From: Mucilaginibacter geliditolerans
Lineage (GTDB): Bacteria > Bacteroidota > Bacteroidia > Sphingobacteriales > Sphingobacteriaceae
Reading direction: 5' to 3'
Length of the DNA: 64,000 nt
NCBI RefSeq assembly: GCF_014200495.1
Contig: NZ_JACHBY010000005.1
Span: forward strand, 248,001 to 312,000
Shown: piece after piece, positions 39,290 through 49,197 of the stretch
Numbering within the stretch: position 1 is the stretch's first letter
Layout of the letters: every line of letters begins with the position of its first letter
The notes under the pieces: model-generated
The model's input: the letters and a program-made list of their open reading frames with translations, nothing else
Told to the model about the DNA's origin: nothing
Database searches by the model: none
Program-made: the position numbers and the translations under genes

Positions 39290-42200
39290 ATGAGTAAAAC
39301 CTTACTACTTGCTAATGGACGGAAACCCATTAAGTTTAAACCAATTAAAAAATTAAGACAAAGGTCCACGTTTGGGTGCTTGTTGTTCTTATTTTTTGCG
39401 CTGCTAACGTTCACCCCGTTCATTACACAAGCGCAATCGGGCAAAGTTAACGGTACAGTAAAAGATGAAAAAGGTGAAAGCTTGCCAGGAGTATCCGTGG
39501 CGCTGAAAGGCACATCAAACGGCGTTGTTACGGATAAGGATGGCCGCTTTTCGATTACCGTGGATGCTGGCAAAACTACTTTGCTTTTTTCTTATGTAGG
39601 CTACCTGAGTAAGGAAATCAAAGCAACAGCAGGAACAATAATTAATGTTACTTTAACTACCGATACACGGGACCTGAATGAAGTAGTTGTAGTAGGCTAC
39701 GGCACACAAAGGAAGTCTGATGTCACCGGATCATTATCAAGTTTATCGCCCAAAGATTTCAAGGACGAGCCGGTAACCAGGATAGATCAGGCGCTGCAGG
39801 GCCGGGTGGCCGGTGTAGAAGTCGTTAATAATTCCGGTGCGCCCGGCGGCGATGTTTCTATCAGGATAAGGGGTGCCAATTCTATTTTGGGCGACAATAA
39901 TCCCTTATATGTGATTGACGGATTTATAGGAGCGGACTTTAATAACTTAAATCCCGATGACATTGCCTCGATCGAAGTGCTTAAGGATGCTTCAAGTACC
40001 GCTATATACGGTAGCAGGGGAGCAAATGGTGTTGTTTTGATCACAACTAAAAAAGGAAATTCAAAAAAACCGGAGATTGATTTAACCTCTATTTTTTCTT
40101 CCTCTCAGGTATTGAAAAAAATGGACCTGATGAGCGCCTCAGTTTTTGCTACTACAGTAAACGAGCGCGATGCGGCAACAGGTCTATCGCCGACTTTCAC
40201 GCCGGAACAGATAAGTGCATTCGCAACCAATGGCGGTACTAACTGGCAGGACCTGGTGTACCGTAATGCACCTGCGCAAGAGTATAAGCTAAGCATGTCA
40301 GGAGGTAATGCTGTGACTTCTTATTTTATTTCTGCTGACTACCTGAACCAAGACGGTATCATCATTAACTCAAACTACAAACGATATGCGATCAGGTCTA
40401 ATATCAATTCGCAATTTTCAGATAAACTTTCTACACGGGTGAACATCTCAGCAGTCCGCAGGGAAGCACTAAATAACACCCAGGAAGGGATTGGCAGCCC
40501 GGCGAACCAGGCACTATCATGGGCACCCACAACACCGCTTAGAGATAGCACTGGCAACTATACCAGGGTTGATCCAACCAGTTCTATTTATGGTAACCCG
40601 GTCGCCAATGCCGTTGACGCGACAAATCTGTTGAACACCACCAATATGACCTTAAACGCCGGAGGTAATTATCATTTCTTTAAAGACCTTTCTTTGGATG
40701 TGACTTTTGGTGTTGATTATTCCAATATCCAGGGAGAATATTACGCGGGGCCTGAGATAACCAATAACATTCCCAGTGCAAGCCGCACATCAGAGGAAAT
40801 GATCAATTTGCAAAATACAAATACCTTAAATTATTCGCACATTTTTAATGGTGTACACAGCCTGACTGTTACTGCAGTATTTGAACAGGAAAAGTATACC
40901 ACTACTATGTTCAATGCAAATGCTAATGACTTGACCTATTCGAACCTTGGATATAATAACCTCGCTTTATCCACTACTCAATCTGCCGGTTCATCTTATT
41001 CTGAATCTGCACTAATCTCTCTTTTAGGCAGGATCAATTATGCCTACAAGGACAAATATTTGTTAACAGTTTCCTTAAGGCGTGATGGTTCATCAAAGTT
41101 TGCCCCTGAGAACCAGGAAAGTACTTTTCCATCAGTAGCTTTAGGCTGGAGATTATCTGAAGAACCGTTTATAAAGAACCTTGGCATATTTGATCAGTTA
41201 AAGCTGCGCGGTAGCTGGGGTTTAACAGGCAGCCAGGCAATTAATCCGTATGCTACATTGGCCACCTATCTTACGGACGCTTTTGATGGAGCGGCCAGCT
41301 TAAATAATAATTCCGTAACTTCTGGTATAGTGCTGGGAAACGCAGCCAATCCTGCTTTAAAATGGGAAACTACACAAGCCGAAGATTTAGGCCTGGATGT
41401 TGCATTGTTTAACAACCGGTTGAATTTTACAGCAGATGGCTATGTAAAAAACACCAGGGACCTATTACTATCTCTGCCGTTGCCTGCGTTTGACGGCGGG
41501 GGCAATATCATTAGCAATGTCGGCAAGATGAAAAACAGCGGTATTGAATTTAATATCGGTGGCATTCCTATTCATTCCGGAAAATTTACCTGGGCAAGTT
41601 CATTTAATATCTCCTTCATGAAGAACAGGGTGGAGAATATTGGAAACCTATCAAGTATTTTCACTAATACCATTACCGGAAATGCAGGAGCAGGCCTTTC
41701 CACCCAATCTGAATTTATTATTAAGCCGGGATATGCGCTGGGATCTTACTGGGGCTTAAAATATTTAGGCACATGGAAACCGAGTGAGGCTGCAGAGGCC
41801 GCTAAATACGGTGAAAAACCAGGGGATTCACATTACCAGGATCTGAATGGTGATGGCGCGATAAACGGCAGCGATTTCCAGATTATAGGGAATGGAACCC
41901 CAACCAAATCACTGGGATGGAACAATACCTTTACGTATGGTAATTTCTCGCTGAACGTATTTGTCCAGGCATTATTAGGCTTCGACAAGCTTGATTATGC
42001 TTATGGAAGTTCTGTAACACCGAATGCTGATGCTAAACAAGCAACCAATGCTGATGTTTTGAATCGATATATTCCGGGTGTAAACGAAACTTCCAATATA
42101 CCCGCTTTCAGCTCAACGAATATTGATTATTTTGAATCAACCCGCTTTTTGGAAAATGGCAGTTTCGTAAGGTTGAAAAATATCAACTTATCGTATCACC

Positions 42201-42397
42201 TGCCAACCGACCTTATCAAAAAAGTTGATGTGAAAGTATTTATAGGTGCTACCAATTTATTCACTATTACTAAATATAAAGGTATCGACCCGGAAGCGAC
42301 CAATGCAACGTCAGGTACTGACGTTGCACAAAGTATTGATTTGGGATCCTATCCAAACTCCAAGACATTTAACATTGGAGTAACTGCGAAATTTTAA
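39290..42397 (+). CDS. SusC/RagA family TonB-linked outer-membrane transporter
   Basis: The 1035-aa protein has an unusually long charged N-terminus (MSKTLLLANGRKPIKFKPI) before its hydrophobic signal (about 29-48, ending ITQAQ). Then come a carboxypeptidase-regulatory-like domain (VNGTVKDEKGESLPGVSVA), the plug signature VVVGYGTQRK and a barrel ending FNIGVTAKF. There is no STN domain, fitting HTCS control. SusD follows 13 bp downstream. A degenerate copy of its first codons and control region lies 9.7 kb away, before the T9SS enzyme. Confidence 0.95.
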   Translation: MSKTLLLANGRKPIKFKPIKKLRQRSTFGCLLFLFFALLTFTPFITQAQSGKVNGTVKDEKGESLPGVSVALKGTSNGVVTDKDGRFSITVDAGKTTLLFSYVGYLSKEIKATAGTIINVTLTTDTRDLNEVVVVGYGTQRKSDVTGSLSSLSPKDFKDEPVTRIDQALQGRVAGVEVVNNSGAPGGDVSIRIRGANSILGDNNPLYVIDGFIGADFNNLNPDDIASIEVLKDASSTAIYGSRGANGVVLITTKKGNSKKPEIDLTSIFSSSQVLKKMDLMSASVFATTVNERDAATGLSPTFTPEQISAFATNGGTNWQDLVYRNAPAQEYKLSMSGGNAVTSYFISADYLNQDGIIINSNYKRYAIRSNINSQFSDKLSTRVNISAVRREALNNTQEGIGSPANQALSWAPTTPLRDSTGNYTRVDPTSSIYGNPVANAVDATNLLNTTNMTLNAGGNYHFFKDLSLDVTFGVDYSNIQGEYYAGPEITNNIPSASRTSEEMINLQNTNTLNYSHIFNGVHSLTVTAVFEQEKYTTTMFNANANDLTYSNLGYNNLALSTTQSAGSSYSESALISLLGRINYAYKDKYLLTVSLRRDGSSKFAPENQESTFPSVALGWRLSEEPFIKNLGIFDQLKLRGSWGLTGSQAINPYATLATYLTDAFDGAASLNNNSVTSGIVLGNAANPALKWETTQAEDLGLDVALFNNRLNFTADGYVKNTRDLLLSLPLPAFDGGGNIISNVGKMKNSGIEFNIGGIPIHSGKFTWASSFNISFMKNRVENIGNLSSIFTNTITGNAGAGLSTQSEFIIKPGYALGSYWGLKYLGTWKPSEAAEAAKYGEKPGDSHYQDLNGDGAINGSDFQIIGNGTPTKSLGWNNTFTYGNFSLNVFVQALLGFDKLDYAYGSSVTPNADAKQATNADVLNRYIPGVNETSNIPAFSSTNIDYFESTRFLENGSFVRLKNINLSYHLPTDLIKKVDVKVFIGATNLFTITKYKGIDPEATNATSGTDVAQSIDLGSYPNSKTFNIGVTAKF

Positions 42398-42410
42398 TAA
42401 TATAAAATAT

Positions 42411-43862
42411 ATGAAAAAGATTCTCATTTTTATTTTAGCGAGCCTGTCGGTGATCGGTTGCAAAAAAGCGTTGGTGGAAAATCCAGCGGGTCAGGTAGTA
42501 GGCACAGAGGCGTTACAAACGGTTGCTGGCTTAAACGCCGCATTAGTTGGAGCTTATAAGCCACTTTCAGTTAGTTATGTTACTGGTTTTAATAACGCGG
42601 CAGTAGTTGCGGTGCTGATGGGGTCGGATGACTTAACTACGCATCCTGCAAGTAACAAAGCCGATTTACGGGAATTCGACCAATATCACGTATCAAATCT
42701 TAATGATAGGATGCCCACTATTTGGAACGGGTGTTATAAATCAATACAAGGTGCTAATAATATTATTAGCAATTATACATCAACCTCGGGAGACGCGGCA
42801 ACCATTAACCAGATTCTTGGGGAGGCTTATTTTTTACGTGCGTTTAATTACTATTGGCTGGTTAGGTTATGGGGCCCGATTCCACTTATCACTTCTGCAG
42901 TTTATTCAGCGGATGTGCTTAAAACAACTGTGTCGCAACCGGCCGATGTCTATAAATTAATTGAAAGTGACCTTGGCAACGCTATTAAATTAATGGGCGA
43001 TAAGAAGCTGGACGACGGACGGGCATCGAAAGGTTCCGCATCAGCGTTATTGGCGGATGTTTATTTAACAGAAGGTGGATGGCCAATTAATGATAACAGT
43101 AAATATGCATTGGCAGCTACTCAGGCATTGGACGTAATTAACAATAAAACTGCATATGGTTTTGACCTGGTGGCTGACCTGCCTACACTTTGGCTACAGA
43201 CCAAAGAAGGAGTGGCAACCTCCGAAGAGGTATTTGCAATCCATAATTGCGGTACATGTAACTGGTTTAATGGTAATGTACTATTCGGAAATTCTCCAAC
43301 GCCGGGTGAAGAAAATGGATGGGATGATTATTTTTCAGAAATCGCATTTTTTAATAATTTCCCTGCTGGTATCAGGAAAGATGTTACATTCCATACGGTG
43401 ATCACACTGGCAAATGGAACTACCGAACCTTGGCAAAATGACGATGTAAAGCACCCTTATTTTCAAAAATTCCGTGCGGCAGTTGAGGATCGCACTAATA
43501 ATGCGGGCAGTGCAACCGTGCCTTTGATTCGTTATGCCCATGTACTGTTAATTTATGCAGAGGCACAGGCCCGAAGTGGCGCAGTTAATGCGCAGGCTTA
43601 CGCCAGTATTAATGCGGTCCGTTCCAGGGCCGGTTTGGCACCCTTAAGCGGATTATCAAGCGCAGATTTTATTAATGCGGTTATCAATGAGCGGTCCTGG
43701 GAATTCGCTGGTGAATATACACGATGGTTCGACATCACCCGTCTCCAGATATTGCCCCAGATTATTGCGGCAAGGGATAAATCCGAGAATGCAGTAATAG
43801 GTACGCCTCAGTATTATTTGCCAATCCCTGCAGCTGATGTACAGTTAGATCCAAATTTGTAA
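42411..43862 (+). CDS. SusD/RagB family outer-membrane glycan-binding lipoprotein
   Basis: The 483-aa protein has a lipobox (SVIGC then KKALVEN) and SusD features: AYFLRAFNYYWLVRLWGPIPLIT in the N-terminal half, INAVRSRAGLAPL, INERSWEFAGEYTRWFDITR and YYLPIPAADVQLD at the end. It is paired with the SusC 13 bp upstream. It is somewhat shorter than the other SusD here (548 aa). Confidence 0.95.
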   Translation: MKKILIFILASLSVIGCKKALVENPAGQVVGTEALQTVAGLNAALVGAYKPLSVSYVTGFNNAAVVAVLMGSDDLTTHPASNKADLREFDQYHVSNLNDRMPTIWNGCYKSIQGANNIISNYTSTSGDAATINQILGEAYFLRAFNYYWLVRLWGPIPLITSAVYSADVLKTTVSQPADVYKLIESDLGNAIKLMGDKKLDDGRASKGSASALLADVYLTEGGWPINDNSKYALAATQALDVINNKTAYGFDLVADLPTLWLQTKEGVATSEEVFAIHNCGTCNWFNGNVLFGNSPTPGEENGWDDYFSEIAFFNNFPAGIRKDVTFHTVITLANGTTEPWQNDDVKHPYFQKFRAAVEDRTNNAGSATVPLIRYAHVLLIYAEAQARSGAVNAQAYASINAVRSRAGLAPLSGLSSADFINAVINERSWEFAGEYTRWFDITRLQILPQIIAARDKSENAVIGTPQYYLPIPAADVQLDPNL

Positions 43863-43907
43863 ATCTATAAAACCTGAACCTTAGATCCTGGCAAAAATAA
43901 TTTTATA

Positions 43908-44138
43908 ATGATTCAACGAGCAAGATTCGTTAAAACGGCGGTTGTTTCCCTGATGCTGGTATTTCCATACCTGGCATCAGGGCAATTGCCTGTTACTACC
44001 AGAGTGATAGACGAGACCAATCCTATTTACTTCTCCGGACCACCGACCCCGACGTTCTTTAACATAATAAATATCAGGAGGGTTCAATTGGCACCCAATG
44101 CATCAACCACCAGCATTGTTGCACTATTTAAAAAATGA
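43908..44138 (+). CDS. small exported protein of unknown function within the SusCD operon
   Basis: The 76-aa product has a signal peptide (VVSLMLVFPYLASGQ) and a short mature part of about 50 residues (IDETNPIYFSGPPTPTFFN, then VQLAPNASTTSIVALFKK) with no recognised domain. It lies 45 bp after SusD, and its TGA overlaps the ATG of GH43 in an ATGA arrangement, which argues for translation. It could be a short surface or periplasmic accessory protein or the leftover of a larger gene. Confidence 0.55.
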   Translation: MIQRARFVKTAVVSLMLVFPYLASGQLPVTTRVIDETNPIYFSGPPTPTFFNIINIRRVQLAPNASTTSIVALFKK

Positions 44139-45145
44139 AATACACATATATGAAATACTTATTGATCTTCGCGTTAACACTTAGTTGCTATCAGTCATCT
44201 TATTCAAAATCGTTTAAATGCCTCGCAGATACAGCTACAGCCGGCAAAACCATCTTAGATGAGGATGGAAAGCCGGTAAATGCTCATGGAGGGGGTGTTC
44301 TTTACTATAAAGGTGTTTATTATTTTTTTGGTGAAATAAAAAAGGGAAACACCTGGCTGGTACCAGATCAGCACTGGGAAGATTATAGGGTTCCGGCAGG
44401 CGGTATTTCCTGCTATTCATCCACTGATCTTGTCCATTGGAAAAACAGGGGAGTAGCACTTAAACCCACAACAAATAATCCTGGTTACGATATTGACACA
44501 AGCAGGGTAATTGAACGCCCAAAGGTGATCTATAATAAAGAGACGAAGAAATTTGTAATGTGGATGCACATCGATAAAAATGACTATAAGTATTCAAGAG
44601 GAGGTGTAGCCGTTAGTGATAAGCCATGGGGGCCTTATCAATATATCGGAAGCGTTAAGCCCAATAATCAAATGCTGAGGGATATGAACTTATTTAAGGA
44701 TGATGACGGAAAGGCCTATTTGATTTATTCTTCAGAAGATAATAACACGATGCAGATATGCCTGCTTAGCAACGATTATCTTAAACCCACCAAACACTAT
44801 TCCAGGATATTGATCAATAAAAAGAGGGAAAGTCCCGCTATATTTAAATACAGCGGAAAATATTATCTGATTACATCCGGATGTTCAGGATGGTCACCTA
44901 ACGCTGCTGCTTATGCAGTTGCAGATCACATAATGGGGCCATGGGAAGAACACGGTAATCCTTGTAAAGGGCCCAATGCAGATTCATCTTTCTATTCGCA
45001 GGGAGGTTTCGTATTACAGGTAGCCAACAAACCGGGCTCCTTTATTTTTATGGGGGATATCTGGAATAAGTTAGACCTTGAACAGTCCAGGTACCTATGG
45101 TTACCCATCCGTTTTGTGAAGGGTGAGATCGAAATTTATAACTAA
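44135..45145 (+). CDS. GH43 family glycosidase, exo-beta-1,3-galactanase-like
   Basis: The 336-aa five-bladed-propeller protein may start at 44135 (ATGA overlap with the previous stop) or at the in-frame ATG 44150, which gives a cleaner signal (MKYLLIFALTLSC). Key positions from 44135 are E127 in VIERPKVIYN, E232 in RESPAIFKYSGKYYL and Q289 in FYSQGGFVL. The ERPK motif and the glutamine in place of the usual Asp base recall GH43 subfamily 24 exo-beta-1,3-galactanases. With GH51 and fucosidases next door, attack on type II arabinogalactan side-chain backbones is likely. Subfamily assignment is from memory of motifs only. Confidence 0.82.
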   Translation: MKYTYMKYLLIFALTLSCYQSSYSKSFKCLADTATAGKTILDEDGKPVNAHGGGVLYYKGVYYFFGEIKKGNTWLVPDQHWEDYRVPAGGISCYSSTDLVHWKNRGVALKPTTNNPGYDIDTSRVIERPKVIYNKETKKFVMWMHIDKNDYKYSRGGVAVSDKPWGPYQYIGSVKPNNQMLRDMNLFKDDDGKAYLIYSSEDNNTMQICLLSNDYLKPTKHYSRILINKKRESPAIFKYSGKYYLITSGCSGWSPNAAAYAVADHIMGPWEEHGNPCKGPNADSSFYSQGGFVLQVANKPGSFIFMGDIWNKLDLEQSRYLWLPIRFVKGEIEIYN

Positions 45146-45341
45146 TGCCGATATCGAAATATATAAGCCTAAACCTTATCTTAATTAACAAAAAAGATAT
45201 TCAATAATCCAGGTAATGCAGAGATCACATGCTATCGAAGTGAAAAAAGGAATAAAAGACTTTATTGCAATAAGATCCGTCAATATTGATAAATTTAATA
45301 TCCTGATCCGATGTAGATATGCAGCATAATAAAATTGTTAA

Positions 45342-47357
45342 ATGATAAGTTTTAAAAGTATAATAAAAGGGAATATTATCTTATTTCTTCTTTTTCCTGA
45401 ATTTGCCCATTCACAAGCATCTATTCTCCCGGCGACACCGGTAGCACCTTTTTCGCATCCTGCCAAGCGTATCAGCGCTGACCTTTTCGGCGCTTTTTTT
45501 GAAGATCTCAGCTATGCTGCCGATGGCGGACTTTATGCCGAATTGATTCAAAATCGTTCATTTGAATATAGCGCGAGCGACCGGAAAGGATGGAACTCAT
45601 TAACCAACTGGGAATATACAACAGAAGGGTTTGGCTACGGAACTATTTCAGTAGAAACAAGACAGCCTATTAACGCCAATAACCCACATTATGTAGTTTT
45701 AAATATAGATGATCCTGGACAGAATGGGGTAGGCATCACGAATCTGGGTTATGATGGGATAAGGTTAAAAAAAGGAGAGCGTTATAATTTTTCTGCATAT
45801 ATAAACCAAATATCATCCAAGGCTATTCCGGTTGAAGTTAAATTATGCGGAAGAAAAGGTGAAGTTTACAGCGTTTTTAAATTTAATACCAGCGGCAGGG
45901 GATGGCGGAAGTATACTGGCAGCATGTCAGTAAAGCTGAGCACAGATTCAGCAGTACTCACATTGGTCGCCAGGCAAAAATCGAAATTGGCCCTTGACGA
46001 AATTTCTCTTTTTCCGCAAGGAACTTTTAAGAATGAGAATAATGGCCTTAGGGCTGACCTCGCACAGGCCATCGCGGATCTTAAGCCCAAATTTGTCCGC
46101 TTTCCTGGAGGGTGTCTGGTTCATGGCGACGGTGTCAATAATATCTATCGTTGGAAAAATACGGTTGGTCCGGTGGAAAACCGGATACAGCAACGTAATA
46201 TATGGTCTTACCACCAAAGCGTGGGACTGGGGTTCTATGAATATTTTAGATTTTGTGAAGATATAGGAGCAAAACCATTACCGATAATTGCAGCAGGGGT
46301 TAGTTGTCAGAACTCCGGTGGAACCTGGGCAATAGGAAGCACAGGTCAGAAAGCGTTACCGTCTACTGAAATGAAAAGTTATATACAAGATATCCTGGAC
46401 CTTATTGAATATGCTAATGGGCCCGTTAACTCGACCTGGGGGGCTAAACGCGCAGCAGCAGGCCATCCGAAACCTTTTCATCTGCAGTATATAGGGATTG
46501 GCAATGAGGACAAACAAACGGATGCATTCAGAAGTCGCTTCAAGATGATCTATGATGAGCTGCGGACAAAACATCCGGAAATAACTATCGTTGGTACAGT
46601 TGGCCCTTCACCCAATGGAGAAGATTATAACCTTGGCTGGGATTTTGCAAACAGACTTGCTGTTCCTGTTGTCGATGAGCATTTCTATGAAACACCACAG
46701 TGGTTTCTCGATAATAACAACCGTTATGACAATTACAGCCGGGCCAGATCGCATGTTTATATTGGCGAATATGCTTCGCAGGGGACTAAACTGATAAATG
46801 CCTTATCCGAAGCTGCGTTTATGACCAGCCTGGAACGAAACGGCGACGTTGTAAAAATGGCGTCCTATGCGCCCTTACTGGCTAATCTAAAACATACTTC
46901 ATGGAACCCTAACCTTATCTATTTTAACAATGACACCCTGGTTCGCACTGTTAATTATTACGTGCAGCAATTGTTTTCAGTGAACGAGGGCGACACTTAT
47001 ATACCCAATATCATCTCCTTTGAACGCGATCAGTCGGCTAAAGATTCCACGCTTGCATCATCATGTGTAAGGGACAGTAAAACTGGAGATGTTATCTTGA
47101 AAATCGTAAACGCCGGTCCAACGGCAGCTGTTGCAAAGGTCAATCTTTCATTATTGAATGTAACAGGTGATCTGATTGTTTCAAAAATTTTAACGGGAAA
47201 CCCTAATGACCAAAATTCTATCGATCGTCCTGCGGTTGCTGTGCCAATAAGCACCCGCGTTAAACTAACAGACCTGGACAGTTTTCTTTCGCCAGCCTAT
47301 TCTCTAACAGTAATACGTTTTTTAGCTAAATCCAACCAGCATCATGTTTCAAATTAA
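45342..47357 (+). CDS. GH51 family alpha-L-arabinofuranosidase, secreted
   Basis: The 671-aa protein has a signal peptide (LLFPEFAHSQ), the GH51 opening (ISADLFGAFFEDLSYAADGG), an inserted carbohydrate-binding-like beta domain (about 80-225), the TIM barrel and a C-terminal beta sandwich (about 560-665). The acid/base is E389 in IGIGNED and the nucleophile E476 in YIGEYASQG. It releases alpha-L-arabinofuranose from arabinan, arabinoxylan or arabinogalactan. It overlaps the next GH29 gene by 14 bp, a sign of translational coupling. Confidence 0.92.
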   Translation: MISFKSIIKGNIILFLLFPEFAHSQASILPATPVAPFSHPAKRISADLFGAFFEDLSYAADGGLYAELIQNRSFEYSASDRKGWNSLTNWEYTTEGFGYGTISVETRQPINANNPHYVVLNIDDPGQNGVGITNLGYDGIRLKKGERYNFSAYINQISSKAIPVEVKLCGRKGEVYSVFKFNTSGRGWRKYTGSMSVKLSTDSAVLTLVARQKSKLALDEISLFPQGTFKNENNGLRADLAQAIADLKPKFVRFPGGCLVHGDGVNNIYRWKNTVGPVENRIQQRNIWSYHQSVGLGFYEYFRFCEDIGAKPLPIIAAGVSCQNSGGTWAIGSTGQKALPSTEMKSYIQDILDLIEYANGPVNSTWGAKRAAAGHPKPFHLQYIGIGNEDKQTDAFRSRFKMIYDELRTKHPEITIVGTVGPSPNGEDYNLGWDFANRLAVPVVDEHFYETPQWFLDNNNRYDNYSRARSHVYIGEYASQGTKLINALSEAAFMTSLERNGDVVKMASYAPLLANLKHTSWNPNLIYFNNDTLVRTVNYYVQQLFSVNEGDTYIPNIISFERDQSAKDSTLASSCVRDSKTGDVILKIVNAGPTAAVAKVNLSLLNVTGDLIVSKILTGNPNDQNSIDRPAVAVPISTRVKLTDLDSFLSPAYSLTVIRFLAKSNQHHVSN

Positions 47358-48708
47358 GCCCGTGAGATTCAAACTAATTATAATAACTTTTATATCTCTA
47401 TCAATTTCACTTCATACCCAGGCCCAGCAGATGGGTAAGGAAGAGTTGAAATCGATGGAGAAAAGTAATTCAGCATTTAAAGGCGGTATTAATGGGGTAA
47501 GCCAACCGGGGCTGAACTTGCCTCCTGAAAAAATGCAATGGTGGCAAAATGCGAAGTTCGGTATGTTTATTCACTGGGGCTTATACGCTATCCCCGCATC
47601 CGGCGAATGGACAATGTTCAATAAAAAGATATCTCCTGAGGAATATGCAAAGTTGGCAGATCAGTTTAAACCGCGTTCTTTTAATGCAGATCGTTGGGCA
47701 GCCATAGCAAAAGCAGCCGGCATGAAGTATATGGTAATGGTTGCCAAACATCACGATGGATTTGCCATGTGGAACAGTCCTTCCAGCTATCATCATTTTA
47801 ATAGCATGGAAACGGCAGCTCATACTGATTTTATCGCGCAGTATACCGAAGCCTGCCGGAAAGCCGGACTGGGCGTAGGTATTTATTACTCTCCTATGGA
47901 TTGGCGCTTTCCGGGTTATTTTGATCCGAAAGGTCTGCCGGAAAATGCAGCATTGATGAAGCAGCAAGCCTATGGCCAGGTAGAGGAATTGATGAAAAAT
48001 TACGGTAAAATAGATATTTTATGGTATGATGGTGGCTGGCTGGCGCATAAAGGAACTGACGCTGATGCAGCATGGTTTTGGGAGCCGCTGAAGCTTAACG
48101 CCATGGTTAGAAAGTATCAACCTGATATCGTTATCAACCCGCGTTCCGGGATGTTTGGTGACTTTCAGGTAAATGAAGGCGGTGCGGAGGTTAAAGGACC
48201 AATTTTAGAGTTTCCCTGGGAAAAATGTTTAAGCCTGAATGGCACGGGCTGGGGATTTACAAAAGCGCAGAATTTAATGTCCGTGAAAAGCATATTGCAA
48301 ATGCTGGTAAATGTGGTTGACAGGGGAGGCAATATGCTGCTAAATGTTGGTCCCGATCCGGATGGGATTATACCACCGGCTCATGTGGCCCTATTAACTG
48401 ATGTAGGCAAATGGTTAGATAAAAACGGCAAAAGCATTTATGGTACACGTGCGGGCCCATTTGAACCCGTCGACAGCTTATATGGGAGTACACACAAGGA
48501 TAATAAGATCTATATCCACCTGATCAAATCAGATAAGGCTACAACGGAATTACACTTGCCAAAATATGACCGGCAAATACGATCATGTCGAATATTAAAG
48601 GGCCAAAATTTAAAATTTAGCCAGGATAAAAATGGTATCGATATCTCGATTGATAGTAAAGAACTTGATCCTGCGGTCACCACTATTGTTTTGACGTGCG
48701 CAGATTGA
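47344..48708 (+). CDS. GH29 family alpha-L-fucosidase, secreted
   Basis: The 454-aa protein has a signal peptide (SISLHTQAQ) and the classic GH29 set WWQNAKFGMFIHWGLYAIPA, VAKHHDGFAMWNS and the nucleophile D229 in DILWYDGGW. The C-terminal beta domain is short. It overlaps GH51 by 14 bp and is the last gene of the SusC operon. It would remove terminal alpha-L-fucose, which decorates arabinose on some arabinogalactan proteins, in line with its neighbours. Confidence 0.92.
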   Translation: MFQIKPVRFKLIIITFISLSISLHTQAQQMGKEELKSMEKSNSAFKGGINGVSQPGLNLPPEKMQWWQNAKFGMFIHWGLYAIPASGEWTMFNKKISPEEYAKLADQFKPRSFNADRWAAIAKAAGMKYMVMVAKHHDGFAMWNSPSSYHHFNSMETAAHTDFIAQYTEACRKAGLGVGIYYSPMDWRFPGYFDPKGLPENAALMKQQAYGQVEELMKNYGKIDILWYDGGWLAHKGTDADAAWFWEPLKLNAMVRKYQPDIVINPRSGMFGDFQVNEGGAEVKGPILEFPWEKCLSLNGTGWGFTKAQNLMSVKSILQMLVNVVDRGGNMLLNVGPDPDGIIPPAHVALLTDVGKWLDKNGKSIYGTRAGPFEPVDSLYGSTHKDNKIYIHLIKSDKATTELHLPKYDRQIRSCRILKGQNLKFSQDKNGIDISIDSKELDPAVTTIVLTCAD

Positions 48709-48806
48709 TGTTTTCAAGTGATATGCCGAGCTCTTTTAAAAAGACAATGTCAAACAGGCTTCCTACACTGTCAGTAATCCGTCAGAGCTTCTGATTGTAA
48801 CTCAAC

Positions 48807-49087
48807 AATCAGTCAACAAGTAACGAATCATTTCGGAACTATTTCTAAGGTATATTTCTATGCTATTTGCTTATTTTATAGCTATTTAAGCTTAATTAAT
48901 ACCAATAACAGCGCATTAATAACTTTTGATTATACAGTAATTTGTATCAACCAATTATTAGAATAATGCGGTGAAGCATGCCCCGTATTTGCTAATAGTC
49001 TACCAATTAATCTTAACCAATTATCAATTATGCGAAAAACCTTACTATTTGCTAATGGACGAAAACCCATTAATGACAAACAAATTA
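48807..49087 (+). repeat. degenerate duplicate of the susC control region
   Basis: From CAATCAGTCAA onward this stretch follows 39065-39345 in order: the last codons of the hybrid sensor, its downstream spacer, the 34-bp box, CAACCAATTATT, AATAATGCGGTG, CCGTATTTGCTAATA, and the first 20 or so codons of SusC. In the coding part I count about 50 of 61 bases identical. It ends just before the T9SS enzyme gene. Confidence 0.85.
48885..48918 (+). promoter_or_regulatory. third copy of the 34-bp box, upstream of the T9SS enzyme
   Basis: It begins TTTAAGCTTAATTAATACC and ends ACAGCGCATTA. The central AATACCAATAACAGCGCAT is unchanged from the susC copy, while the distal part is degenerate. It is followed by TTTGTATCAACCAATTATT as in the original. 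Confidence 0.6.
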
Positions 49088-49185
49088 AAAGAACGATTTC
49101 TGTATTTCGGTACGACCTCTTCTTGATTTTCTTAGTGCAGACCTTGCACGATTATAAACCATCACAAACAAACCTATCACATTAA
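49030..49185 (+). pseudogene. remnant of a susC start (51 codons), now a leader-like ORF
   Basis: ATG at 49030 opens MRKTLLFANGRKPIN, matching MSKTLLLANGRKPIK of the intact SusC, then diverges and stops with TAA at 49183-49185, 12 bp before the T9SS enzyme ATG. No carboxypeptidase-like or plug domain follows. It is either a decayed gene or a short translated leader. Confidence 0.75.
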
Positions 49186-49197
49186 AATATTACCCCG

